11,572 bases of DNA from Desulfuromonadaceae bacterium (GCA_028686145.1 JAQUCQ010000071.1:1-11572); one strand, 5' to 3'; counted from the stretch's first letter, positions 1 through 6,605 are shown. Numbers and translations are program-made. The notes: generated from the letters alone by a model not told the origin.

Positions 1-1377
1 CATAGCCTTTCCCGGTTCTTCCGCGATCAAATCAGTTTGTGCAACTATGAACGGAAGCTTCGCAAGAACGGAGTCAGTCTTCTTTCGATTACTCAGTTAA
101 CAGCGGATGACCAGAGCGGTGAAATGACCCGTCGCGTAATTGCCATGTTTGACGAGTTCTCCAGTCTGGAGAACTCGAAGCATACCCTGCGGGCCATGAA
201 GGAAAATGCTCTGCAGGGTTTTCATAATGGCTCAAAACCGCCATTCGGCTTCACTCTTGAGGAGGTGGAAGCACCGGGGCGGAAAAAGAACAAGAAACGG
301 CTTGTTATCGATCCCGCTGAGGCAAAAGTAGTCCGCAACATTTTCTCAATGTATTTGGAGGGAAGTGGCGGCCTTAAGGCGGTAGCTGCAAATCTGAACG
401 GTAACAATATGCTGCGGCGTGACAAAACCTGGAACACAACAACGATCCACCATGTGTTAACCAATCCCATATATCGCGGGGAACGCATTTTTAACCAGCA
501 TCATTGGAAAACAGGCGAAGTAAAACCTGAGGAAGAGTGGATACGGGCAGAGATTGAAGCATTAATTACCCCGGATGTTTTTTATCTGGTGCAAAAAAAG
601 CTGAAAATGCGTAGCCCGGCAATGTCTCACCCGCGCTTGACGTCTTCTCGGCGTCTTTTGACCATGGTGCTCAAATGTGGAATATGCGGCGCCAATATGA
701 TTATGGCCACCGGCAAACAGAACCGGTATCGTTATTACAAGTGTTCTACCCGTATTACGAAACATCTTGATTTTTGCACCTCCAAAGCTATTCCCATGGA
801 AAAGCTGGATCAGGCTGTCTTGGGTGCTCTGGCCGATAGGGTCTTTACTCCGGAACGGGTGTCGGTGATGCTGGCGGAACTAAAGCAACAACTGGCAGGA
901 AGCAAACAGGTGACCATGCAAGACCTTATGAAACAGCTGGAAGCGGTACGCTTCAGGCTGGGAAATGTCTACAAGTCTATTGAGATGGGAATCGAATTGG
1001 ATGAACAGTTCAAAGAAAATCTGAGCGGCCTTAAAAAGATGGAAGCAGAAGTCGCGGCAAGGATTGCCAACTACAAGCAGTCGCCACAGGCAGTGGTGGA
1101 TTCGATTGACAAGGATGAGGTGACTTCTTTTTGCAAACTACTGAGGGAACGACTGCTGGATACTTCAAAGCCGTTCAGTAAGGAATATTTGCAATTACTG
1201 GTGAAGGAGATTGTCCTGAATGGTGATAGCGTGAGGATCAAAGGAGAATATACATCGTTGGCAGGTGCAATAAAGTTTACAGGCAAAAAAAAGAAATTGA
1301 GTACCCCTGGTGAGGTACTCAATTTCAATAATGATTGGCGTCCCCGAGTCGATTCGAACGACCGGCCCCTTCCTTAG
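1..1377 (+). CDS. Large serine recombinase (resolvase family), 5' end outside window
   Basis: A site-specific DNA recombinase of the large serine type, which cuts and rejoins DNA through a serine covalently linked to DNA. The frame is open from base 1, and HSLSRFFRD followed by SGEMTRRVIAMFDEFSS is the end of the resolvase catalytic domain; the catalytic serine lies upstream of the window. The TTG at 37 is therefore not the real start. Next come the Recombinase domain (KPPFGF around 235-252), a zinc beta-ribbon with CGIC near 676-690 and a second Cys pair in CSTRITKHLDFC, and a coiled-coil-like Lys/Glu-rich stretch (about 860-1090). The last 30 or so codons are not a natural tail: they read through a terminator and a tRNA 3' end on the opposite strand (DWRPRVDSNDRPLP). 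It probably belongs to a different mobile element from the tyrosine integrase to its right. Family is certain; the native C-terminus is unclear. Confidence 0.93.
   Translation, partial: HSLSRFFRDQISLCNYERKLRKNGVSLLSITQLTADDQSGEMTRRVIAMFDEFSSLENSKHTLRAMKENALQGFHNGSKPPFGFTLEEVEAPGRKKNKKRLVIDPAEAKVVRNIFSMYLEGSGGLKAVAANLNGNNMLRRDKTWNTTTIHHVLTNPIYRGERIFNQHHWKTGEVKPEEEWIRAEIEALITPDVFYLVQKKLKMRSPAMSHPRLTSSRRLLTMVLKCGICGANMIMATGKQNRYRYYKCSTRITKHLDFCTSKAIPMEKLDQAVLGALADRVFTPERVSVMLAELKQQLAGSKQVTMQDLMKQLEAVRFRLGNVYKSIEMGIELDEQFKENLSGLKKMEAEVAARIANYKQSPQAVVDSIDKDEVTSFCKLLRERLLDTSKPFSKEYLQLLVKEIVLNGDSVRIKGEYTSLAGAIKFTGKKKKLSTPGEVLNFNNDWRPRVDSNDRPLP
1285..1326 (-). terminator. Intrinsic terminator of the tRNA-Arg locus
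   Basis: A perfect 13-bp stem (1293-1305 with 1314-1326, GAAATTGAGTACC and its complement) closes an 8-nt loop. On the minus strand it is followed directly by eight T (1285-1292). It lies 10 bases downstream of the encoded CCA of the tRNA fragment, so it is the natural terminator of the tRNA transcript. The serine recombinase frame runs through it in the opposite direction; on the plus strand there is no T run, so it is not an obvious terminator for the recombinase. Confidence 0.85.
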
Positions 1378-1380
1378 GAG
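1336..1380 (-). other. 3' part of tRNA-Arg(CCT): attachment-site remnant
   Basis: Read on the minus strand these 45 bases are tRNA positions 32 to 76: anticodon loop CTCCTAA (anticodon CCT), anticodon stem 3' strand GGAAG, a 5-nt variable loop GGGCC, T stem GGTCG with loop TTCGAAT and CGACT, acceptor strand CGGGGAC, discriminator G and encoded CCA. The 5' half is absent: the bases on its 5' side (ATTA) cannot form the CTTCC partner strand. A match that begins exactly at the anticodon loop and includes the whole 3' end is the standard footprint of a tyrosine-integrase att site. It means the element lies to the right and the intact tRNA should be at the element's far end, outside this window. 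Confidence 0.85.
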
Positions 1381-1400
1381 TAATTGGAATCTGATGTCTC

Positions 1401-1420
1401 ATGGTGTTCCATGGTGTTCC
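1401..1420. repeat. Tandem 10-bp repeat beside att site
   Basis: ATGGTGTTCC occurs twice back to back, 21 bases from the tRNA remnant and upstream of the integrase gene. A related string, GATGTCCCATGTGTG, occurs near 1487-1501. Short direct repeats flanking an att core are often integrase arm-binding sites; that role is inferred from position only. Confidence 0.4.
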
Positions 1421-1449
1421 TTTTGTGCTGCTATAAGTAATTTATCTAT

Positions 1450-1478
1450 TTGTTTTTACAATATATATGTGATATAAG
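1450..1478 (+). promoter_or_regulatory. Putative sigma-70 promoter of the integrase gene
   Basis: TTGTTT (1450-1455), a 17-bp spacer and TATAAG (1473-1478) form an acceptable -35/-10 pair. Transcription would start near 1485 and leave a leader of about 70 nt carrying the inverted repeat at 1509-1531. Confidence 0.45.
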
Positions 1479-1508
1479 GTCACCATGATGTCCCATGTGT
1501 GTTTGCCA

Positions 1509-1542
1509 GTTGCCGTCACGTAAACGGCAACAAAACGGCAAC
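1509..1542. repeat. Inverted repeat plus extra direct copy in integrase leader
   Basis: GTTGCCGT (1509-1516) and ACGGCAAC (1524-1531) are perfect inverted copies 7 bases apart, and ACGGCAAC occurs again at 1535-1542. The group lies between the predicted transcription start and the integrase ribosome-binding site. It could be a binding site for the integrase or an excisionase/regulator, or an RNA hairpin. The three copies are seen directly; the role is inferred. Confidence 0.5.
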
Positions 1543-1557
1543 AGAAATTGGAGGCTT

Positions 1558-2949
1558 ATGGCTGATACAATTACAGACATGCTTGTCCGCAACCTTAAAC
1601 CGAGTGAAAAAGAATATACCAAACGCGAAAAGGGTGGCTTTGGAATCCGGGTGCTTCCCTCTGGCCGCAAGGTTTTCTTTTTTCTGTATAGAGTTGATGG
1701 TACGCGTCGTTTCTTGAATCTTGGCGATTATCCAGGAACAAAGCTAAAAGATGCCCGTAGAGATTATGAAGAGGCCCAAGCAAAGGTTAAAGCATTAAAA
1801 GCAGGTCGGCCTGATGGTGTTGATCCGGTTGAAATGCGAAGAACGAAGCAGAATGAACGCGAAGAAAGCCGCAATGCTGATACGATTAGTGATCTTGTGA
1901 AGGAGTACATTGATCGCCACGCCAAAGTCTTCAAGAAGTCATATAAGGAGGACGAAAGACTCCTGAAAAAAGAGATCTTGCCTGTCTGGGGTAATCGTAA
2001 GGCGGAGGATATAAAAAAACGTGATATTATTCTCCTTTTGGAAAGCATCGTTGACCGTGGCACACCGGCTATGTCAAATCAGGTACTAAAAGTTACTCGC
2101 AAGATGTTCAATTTTGCCGTTGAACGTGACCTCCTTCAATTTACACCATTTACCGGCGTCAAGGCACTTGCGCCGAATACCAGCCGGGAACGCACTCTAA
2201 GTGAAACTGAGATAGAAGCTTTATGGAATAACCTGGATAATGCTGTCATAGGTGACGAAATCAAAAATGCGCTGAAGCTTGTGCTCTTAACCGCCCAAAG
2301 GCCAGGTGAAGTATCAGGGTTGCATACCCAGGAGATTGACGGCCATTGGTGGACTATACCGGCAGAACGATCTAAAAATGGCAAAGAGCATCGGGTTTAC
2401 CTGACCGCCACGGCATTGAATATTATTAATGCAGCAATGGTGGATAATCAGGAAGGTCTGATAAAGCATAACCTGAGGATGAAGAAAGAGAAAAAACCTG
2501 AACTACCTTTAACCAGCCCATACATTGGCTATATATTCCCATGTCCTCACAGAAATAAAAAACAGTCGATTGATTCACATGCGCTGCCGGTTGCCATACG
2601 GCGCAATCTCGCATGGCCGCTGACTGATAAGAATGGCAAACAAATCATTGGCCCTGACGGAAAACCGGCTACCGAAAACAAACTTGAGATTGAGAAATTC
2701 ACTCCTCACGACTTGAGACGAACGGCGGCTACGTTCATGGCCGGTATGGGATTCATGGATGAGATCATAGATGCAGTGTTGAATCATGTAAAACAAGGAA
2801 TCATCCGTACCTACAATCGTCATAAATACGACAAGGAAAAACAGCTGGCACTTGAAACCTGGGAGCGTAAGCTTAACAGCATTATCACCGAGACAAAGGA
2901 CACAAAGGACAACGTAGTATCAATCAACAGTCGAAAAATATCGGCATAA
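1558..2949 (+). CDS. P4-type tyrosine integrase
   Basis: A 463-aa tyrosine recombinase that integrates its element by strand exchange at an att site, here most likely the adjacent tRNA-Arg 3' end. The N-terminal DUF4102/arm-binding domain (about residues 1-90, with GFGIRVLPSGRKVFFFLYR and FLNLGDYP) is typical of P4-like integrases. A SAM-like core-binding domain follows (about 105-200), then the catalytic domain. Visible catalytic residues are Arg248 (TAQRPGEV), Lys273 (SKNGKEHR), His384 and Arg387 (HDLRRT), His410 (NHVK, replacing the usual GH) and nucleophile Tyr419 (TYNRH). The ATG at 1558 is chosen because GGAGG lies 5 bases upstream and residue 2 onward matches the family start; the open frame extends to 1495 but that extension overlaps the inverted repeats. 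It looks complete and functional. The gene lies 177 bases from the tRNA remnant, at the fragment end of the element rather than next to an intact tRNA. Confidence 0.95.
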   Translation: MADTITDMLVRNLKPSEKEYTKREKGGFGIRVLPSGRKVFFFLYRVDGTRRFLNLGDYPGTKLKDARRDYEEAQAKVKALKAGRPDGVDPVEMRRTKQNEREESRNADTISDLVKEYIDRHAKVFKKSYKEDERLLKKEILPVWGNRKAEDIKKRDIILLLESIVDRGTPAMSNQVLKVTRKMFNFAVERDLLQFTPFTGVKALAPNTSRERTLSETEIEALWNNLDNAVIGDEIKNALKLVLLTAQRPGEVSGLHTQEIDGHWWTIPAERSKNGKEHRVYLTATALNIINAAMVDNQEGLIKHNLRMKKEKKPELPLTSPYIGYIFPCPHRNKKQSIDSHALPVAIRRNLAWPLTDKNGKQIIGPDGKPATENKLEIEKFTPHDLRRTAATFMAGMGFMDEIIDAVLNHVKQGIIRTYNRHKYDKEKQLALETWERKLNSIITETKDTKDNVVSINSRKISA

Positions 2950-3001
2950 AGCATTACAACGATTTACTGCGATTGGCAGATTACATTTAAGGACCTAAGC
3001 C

Positions 3002-3837
3002 ATGGCAATTATAGTTGGAGATGTCCACGGCAACGTGGAAAAAGTACGGGCGTTTCTAGATTACAAACCCGAAGAGGAACACATAGCCCTGTTGACTCTT
3101 TCCATGAGCCACAAACCCGCCAGATAGAAGCCCTGCAACTACTACTGGACAGTAAATCACTTTTGCTATGGGGCAACCACGATCTTCATTATTTGAAAAT
3201 CCCACCTTTTATCTGCACCGGTTTCCAGCACAACAAGGAAAAGCCATTACAGGAGATTATTGAGGCCAACAAAAACCGGTTTCAGGCCGCATACGCCGTT
3301 GACGGCTGGCTGTTGACTCACGCCGGTTGTCACATTCGCCTTGCACAGCACAAAACGGATGTGGTTGCCATTGCTGGTCGGCTTAATAGCAAAATGGCGG
3401 AATATATCGAAAAGCCCTATGAACCTGGTTCACAAGGCATCTTTGCAATCGGTGGAGGCCGGGGCGGTGAATGCAGAGTCGGCGGAATCTTTTGGCATGA
3501 CTTCAAGCGTGAAACAGGGCTTGCGCCCATCAAACAAATTTTCGGCCATACAGAGACACCGGAGCCGGTTGTAACTAAAACCTATGTTGCACTGGACACC
3601 ACCAACAATAAAACTTCCTGTTGGCTGTATGACACCTCGGTAAATGAGCTTGTTTGTCTCGACCTACCGGAACTGAAACTAAAAATGCAAAACAACGAGC
3701 CGGGACTTATTGCTGAATTGCCTAAAGATGAACAGGGGCCATTCACCGAATATTTGATACTCAAATCAGTGCCGTTTATGGGTGGATATTGGCAAGCAGA
3801 TTACAGACGGTGGAAACGCGATCCTGACGGATGGTAG
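3002..3837 (+). pseudogene. Metallophosphoesterase gene broken by a 10-nt deletion
   Basis: A calcineurin-like (PPP-type) metallophosphatase would hydrolyse phosphoesters with a two-metal centre. The ATG at 3002 has AAGGA upstream, and the first frame encodes MAIIVGDVHGN (motif I, D-x-H). At about 3090/3091 homology jumps to another frame, VDSFHEP, which continues through WGNHDLHY (motif III), THAGC (motif IV) and FGHTETPE (the GHT motif) to the TAG at 3837. The expected bridge is a GDYVDS motif; exactly G-D-Y plus one base, 10 nt, is missing. The deletion therefore both shifts the frame and removes the metal-ligand Asp. The original frame ends after about 41 codons. A TTG start near 3163 could still give a 224-aa piece, but it lacks motifs I and II and should be inactive. 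The C-terminus has an LPKDEQGPF...DYRRW module also found in the next gene. Confidence 0.85.
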
Positions 3838-3894
3838 GAGAAAACTAGAACTTGTTCTCTGAATTCCAGCCGAAGATTGATTAAGGGGGGTTAT

Positions 3895-4350
3895 ATGCAT
3901 GCTATTTATGAGTTTCTTAATATCTCTGACCTGCCGGAAAATGAGCAAGAGCCGTTCGAAAAATGGCTTAAATTTAGTGATGGGGAGTATTTGCAGCAGT
4001 GGTATGACGCGTGGAAAGCCCACCCGGATAAAATTTTGCGGGAATGTTTCGATGGTTGGAACAGTTTGATAGATTCAGCCGAAAAAGAATTGCTGCAAAT
4101 AGGGGTAGAGTACCGGCATTATCGCCAGATTAAACAAAAGTTGGGGGGGCTTCGAATTTACATCGATACTCAACATCTGCCGGAGGATGCACAAAAAAAG
4201 GCGAGGGAAATTGTTGAAAAATTCATAAAATTAGCAGCTTCAACCTGCGAATACTGCGGGGCTGATGGAATTTTACTATCACATAGCGGTTGCATCAGAA
4301 CGATCTGTAAAAACTGCGATCAAAAAACATTTGGTACAGAGGAAATATGA
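3895..4350 (+). CDS. Hypothetical zinc-binding protein, 151 aa
   Basis: Function unknown. The ATG at 3895 is preceded by AAGGGGGG with a 4-base spacer; a TTG at 3877 in frame is less likely because it would place the start before the ribosome-binding site. Residues 12-44 (LPENEQEPFEKWL ... WYDAWKAHPD) resemble the tail of the preceding phosphatase. The second half has the pattern RQIKQKLGGLRIYI (78-90), a helical stretch, then CEYCG (Cys118, Cys121) and CIRTICKNC (Cys133, Cys138, Cys141). This arrangement, K-x-GxLRxY followed by CExCG and TxCxxC, is one I associate with a widespread uncharacterised bacterial family. No signal peptide or membrane segment, so it should be cytoplasmic. It lies 57 bases after the phosphatase remnant on the same strand and is probably co-transcribed with it. 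Confidence 0.8.
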   Translation: MHAIYEFLNISDLPENEQEPFEKWLKFSDGEYLQQWYDAWKAHPDKILRECFDGWNSLIDSAEKELLQIGVEYRHYRQIKQKLGGLRIYIDTQHLPEDAQKKAREIVEKFIKLAASTCEYCGADGILLSHSGCIRTICKNCDQKTFGTEEI

Positions 4351-4388
4351 GTAATGTTGATTGCTTCTATAAGCACTATTCCGTGACA

Positions 4389-4417
4389 TATACCATGCTT
4401 TTAAAAAACATGGTATA
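4389..4417. repeat. Perfect hairpin after the zinc-protein gene
   Basis: TATACCATG (4389-4397) and CATGGTATA (4409-4417) are a perfect 9-bp inverted repeat around an 11-base loop made of T and A runs. There is no T tract after it on either strand, so it is not a standard intrinsic terminator; it could be an operator or a transcript-stabilising hairpin. Confidence 0.5.
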
Positions 4418-4454
4418 ACTGCTCAAACCGCATATAACCTAGGTTTGTTTGAAA

Positions 4455-4493
4455 GTTCCGTATAAAACAACGAAATAGGCTTTTATACGGAAC
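4455..4493. terminator. Perfect 13-bp hairpin between convergent genes
   Basis: GTTCCGTATAAAA (4455-4467) and its exact complement (4481-4493) flank a 13-base loop. It lies between the convergent zinc-protein gene and the SLOG gene, and the A/T-rich end of the stem is at the loop side. After the stem the plus strand reads GTGATTTT and the minus strand TTTCAAAC, so the U tracts are weak. A bidirectional terminator is the simplest reading, but a palindromic protein site is possible. Confidence 0.5.
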
Positions 4494-4556
4494 GTGATTT
4501 TGTCGTACTGCTCTAGTGTTTACGGGGTATTAATTTCATGCATGATGAAGCTCCTT

Positions 4557-5030
4557 TTACTGTATTTCTTTTGCTGCTTCGGCCAATACCGCTCGCAAAA
4601 ACGAGATCGACTGATGATAAATACCTTGGGGGTATTTGCTCTCTCTTGGGCCTGCCACATTTAAGATCAGTATAGCATTTTTTTCGAGCCAATGCCTGAC
4701 TGTTTCAGGTCTTGGTTTTTCATCCAGTTGTACGACCAGATACGGCTTGCCGTGTCGTTTGGCATATTCTTCTGTCATCATGGTGCCGCCAGTCAGCGTG
4801 CCGATATTCAGAATCAACGTCCCGTCTGACTCCACCACGTTCTTTTCGGTGCGGGCTTTATAGCCACCCTTGGCCAGTTCTGTAAGCTCGTAGCAATCAG
4901 GCACCGTACCGTCTTCTGCAAGACGTCCTTTGGGACAGTATCCACCGATAGGGATGCCAGCTTCTAATGCCGCATCAAGTCCTGCCCGGTCTGCTCCGGT
5001 TTGTCCACCAGACACTATTTTCTGCAGCAT
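4557..5030 (-). CDS. cpYpsA-related SLOG family protein ('putative molybdenum carrier')
   Basis: A 157-aa Rossmann-like protein of the family first named putative molybdenum carrier and later grouped with the SLOG nucleotide-ligand-binding superfamily. The glycine-rich loop SGGQTGADRAGLDAAL (residues 7-22), GGYCPKGRLAEDG (29-41), the GTLTGGTMMTEEYA motif (77-90) and the ending NVAGPRESKYPQGIY (124-138) cover the whole family length, so it is complete. SLOG proteins are thought to bind or process nucleotide-like ligands; a real molybdenum role is unproven. ATG at 5030 has AGAGG about 8 bases upstream. No signal or membrane segment. It is the last gene of a minus-strand run, 22 bases after the 51-aa gene, which makes co-expression with the upstream small proteins and the nuclease likely. 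Confidence 0.85.
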   Translation of the reverse strand: MLQKIVSGGQTGADRAGLDAALEAGIPIGGYCPKGRLAEDGTVPDCYELTELAKGGYKARTEKNVVESDGTLILNIGTLTGGTMMTEEYAKRHGKPYLVVQLDEKPRPETVRHWLEKNAILILNVAGPRESKYPQGIYHQSISFLRAVLAEAAKEIQ

Positions 5031-5052
5031 GATTTTTTCCTCTTCTCTGCAG

Positions 5053-5208
5053 TCAATGTTGCAGCTTCATCGCTTTTACCAGTAGCATTCCTGACTCCAG
5101 ATCAAGTTTTCGTATGGTACGTCCGGAATTTTCGTTAATGCCACTTTGATAATCTGATTTAGCCAGATCTGGCTGCAAGCTCGGTTCTTCAGGTGTTGAC
5201 TTGCCCAC
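5053..5208 (-). CDS. Small hypothetical protein, 51 aa, GTG start
   Basis: Unrecognised small protein, MGKSTPEEPSLQPDLAKSDY at its start and ...MLLVKAMKLQH at its end. The frame is open for 51 codons between two genes of a tight operon. The GTG at 5208 is preceded by AGGAAG at a suitable distance, and its first 20 bases overlap the end of the 55-aa gene, a typical translational-coupling arrangement. It ends 22 bases before the SLOG gene, just upstream of that gene's ribosome-binding site. The protein is hydrophilic with an acidic front half and a basic, more hydrophobic back half (RKLDLESGMLLVKAMKL); no membrane segment. It has no motif I know, so being real rests on frame, start signal and packing. 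Confidence 0.6.
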   Translation of the reverse strand: MGKSTPEEPSLQPDLAKSDYQSGINENSGRTIRKLDLESGMLLVKAMKLQH

Positions 5209-5356
5209 GGAGTCTTCCTATTTCGGCAATCACTTCGGCCTTGGTCAATATTCCTTTTTGTTCCAGTACAGAGACTAGAGCAGCTATTTCAAAGCTGTTG
5301 GACAAAGCCAGCTCCTCTAAAGTAACGGTCTCTTCTGCTTTCAATTGGTTGCCCAT
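5189..5356 (-). CDS. Small hypothetical protein, 55 aa
   Basis: Short acidic, helical protein: MGNQLKAEETVTLEELALSN followed by an amphipathic helix and EIAALVSVLEQKGILTKAEVIAEI. The pattern 'LxxEELALSN...ALVxVLExKGxLTKxEVxxEI' resembles small uncharacterised proteins from delta-proteobacterial genomes. The ATG at 5356 is favoured over one at 5389 because GAGGA lies 7-8 bases upstream, whereas the earlier ATG has no ribosome-binding site. It overlaps the following 51-aa gene by 20 bases and lies about 100 bases downstream of the 85-aa gene. Function unknown; may be a small adaptor or dimerising partner of a neighbour. Confidence 0.65.
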   Translation of the reverse strand: MGNQLKAEETVTLEELALSNSFEIAALVSVLEQKGILTKAEVIAEIGRLRGQVNT

Positions 5357-5413
5357 ATTCTCATCCTCACTCAACAGCACTATTCCCATAGTGGCATGCT
5401 ACTGAATTAGCAT

Positions 5414-5456
5414 TGTCATTATCTCGGGATATCGCCACGGTTACTATGTCATTATC
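5414..5456. repeat. Pair of 10-bp direct repeats, 33 bp apart
   Basis: TGTCATTATC occurs at 5414-5423 and 5447-5456, 33 bases start to start (close to three helical turns). The pair sits in the only gap inside the five-gene minus-strand block, just upstream of the 55-aa gene. It may mark a second internal promoter/operator; spacing and position are the only evidence. Confidence 0.35.
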
Positions 5457-5458
5457 AA

Positions 5459-5716
5459 TTATGCAAACGGGTTCTTAACGATTTCAGGTTTATCTGTTGC
5501 TATTTGATCGGGCAGCTCTGTTTTTTCCATCGTAGCCAATGTCAGATCCAATATTGCTTTCAGCTCTTTTGCCGCATTTAGTCCTCTTTTGTCGCAGGTC
5601 AGATCAATACTGCCAAAGATAGAGATTCGGTCAATCCGGTTCTCTATTGTGAGCTCCTCACCTATCGTTACACAGTCCTCTTCGTTCATGAAGGGCCTAA
5701 ATTCGCCTTTTTTCAC
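5459..5716 (-). CDS. Small conserved hypothetical protein, 85 aa, GTG start
   Basis: Cytoplasmic small protein with a core ENRIDRISIFGSIDLTCDKRG (about residues 25-45) followed by a helix (AAKELKAILDLTLATMEKTE) and the ending PEIVKNPFA. I recognise the pattern 'DRxSIxGSxDLTxDKxGLxxAxxLKxxLD ... NPF' from small proteins in proteobacterial genomes and integrative elements, but not a function. The GTG at 5716 is chosen because GGAGGAG lies 6 bases upstream; an in-frame ATG nine codons later has only a weak AGG. With the GTG start it overlaps the end of the nuclease gene by 20 bases, which suggests translational coupling and joint production with the nuclease. It could be an inhibitor or partner of the nuclease by analogy with coupled toxin/immunity pairs, but the nuclease is exported and this protein has no signal peptide. 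Confidence 0.7.
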   Translation of the reverse strand: MKKGEFRPFMNEEDCVTIGEELTIENRIDRISIFGSIDLTCDKRGLNAAKELKAILDLTLATMEKTELPDQIATDKPEIVKNPFA

Positions 5717-6506
5717 TGAGAGCTCCTCCTCGCCGTTTTCGTTCTTTCGGAGCGGGTAGTCTCATCCCAGCTTTTTTTACCTGGTCACTAATTGAAGGAA
5801 ACAGGCTGATGCCGCTGAGACTCTCCAGTTGCTGAATCGATATAATCTGGACTTGTGCCCCCTCGGCATTGTCAACTAGGTACGCTCCGGCTTCTTGTCG
5901 ATGGGGGTCATAGATTGCCTTAAAGAGCTGCGTTGGAACCAAAACTGCCCCACCAATGCGCTGAATGTTGCTTCCAGCGTAAATCGGGCCGGTTATAATG
6001 TACAGATTCCCCCTGGTTTTTGCCAATTTTCGCGTGGTTGATTCAATCCTCTCCCATATCCCTCTATTGACTGAAGGTTCTTCCGGTAACATGTTTGCTA
6101 AGGTAAAACATTCTTGTTGTGATAGTTGGTCTGGCATGTCACCCGATGGCGCAACGTGTCCTCGATCATAGCCTGATCGCGCATAGTCCCGGAGTTCTGC
6201 CCGCTCTGATGCAGGAATGTTTGGATCTGGGTGGAATTTGCTGGAGCGTTTCATGCCTGTAGCCAAGGTTAGTCTTGCACGGGTCAGATGTTCGGCGGAA
6301 TAAAGCGGTGTCCTGGTTACTCCGGAATGTTTGAGTGCGAAACCTGAATAGCAAACATCACGGGTTTTGATTGAGAGTTTCTGGTTGATAATGTCGGGGG
6401 CTTGCCCATTAGCAAAGTCTTCTGGGCAGTTGGTTTGAGCTGCCAACGCAATTGATGCGCAAAGCAGAAATGATAGTGTTATGGGGGTAAAAGTACGATA
6501 ATTCAA
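5697..6506 (-). CDS. Secreted DNA/RNA non-specific endonuclease (NUC family), TTG start
   Basis: A 269-aa sugar-non-specific nuclease of the beta-beta-alpha-metal type that should degrade DNA and RNA with a single divalent metal. The signal peptide is clear: NYR, then hydrophobic ITLSFLLCASIALAA, with cleavage likely near residue 22-23, so it acts in the periplasm or outside. Active-site residues: DRGH at 114-117 (His117 general base), Asn147 (metal ligand, in SVNRGIW) and Glu154. GNLYIITGPIYAG (166-178) is the family's later conserved strand. Cys27 and Cys52 could form a disulfide. The TTG at 6506 is chosen because AAGGAG lies 5 bases upstream and it starts the signal peptide; ATG codons at 6584/6581 would add a charged 26-residue extension inside a palindrome. 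The last ~15 residues are very basic, and the coding DNA there also carries the next gene's start. First gene of the minus-strand block. Confidence 0.9.
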   Translation of the reverse strand: MNYRTFTPITLSFLLCASIALAAQTNCPEDFANGQAPDIINQKLSIKTRDVCYSGFALKHSGVTRTPLYSAEHLTRARLTLATGMKRSSKFHPDPNIPASERAELRDYARSGYDRGHVAPSGDMPDQLSQQECFTLANMLPEEPSVNRGIWERIESTTRKLAKTRGNLYIITGPIYAGSNIQRIGGAVLVPTQLFKAIYDPHRQEAGAYLVDNAEGAQVQIISIQQLESLSGISLFPSISDQVKKAGMRLPAPKERKRRGGALSEKRRI

Positions 6507-6576
6507 AAGTTCTCCTTTTAATGGTGAATTAACTCGCTTGTGTCGGGGTATCCGTCTAAGCCCCCGCTGTTCTTCT

Positions 6577-6590
6577 GGCATCATGATGCC
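6577..6590. promoter_or_regulatory. 14-bp perfect palindrome upstream of the nuclease gene
   Basis: GGCATCATGATGCC is a perfect palindrome about 70 bases upstream of the nuclease TTG start, flanked on both sides by TTCTGG in the same orientation. It overlaps the unused ATG pair. Position suggests an operator, but no regulator can be named. Confidence 0.4.
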
Positions 6591-6605
6591 TTCTGGTCGC
6601 AGGTT

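Noticed and set aside
6558..6584. ATG start for the nuclease at 6584/6581
   Set aside because: It would add a charged stretch before the signal peptide and has no good ribosome-binding site, whereas the TTG at 6506 has one at the right distance.
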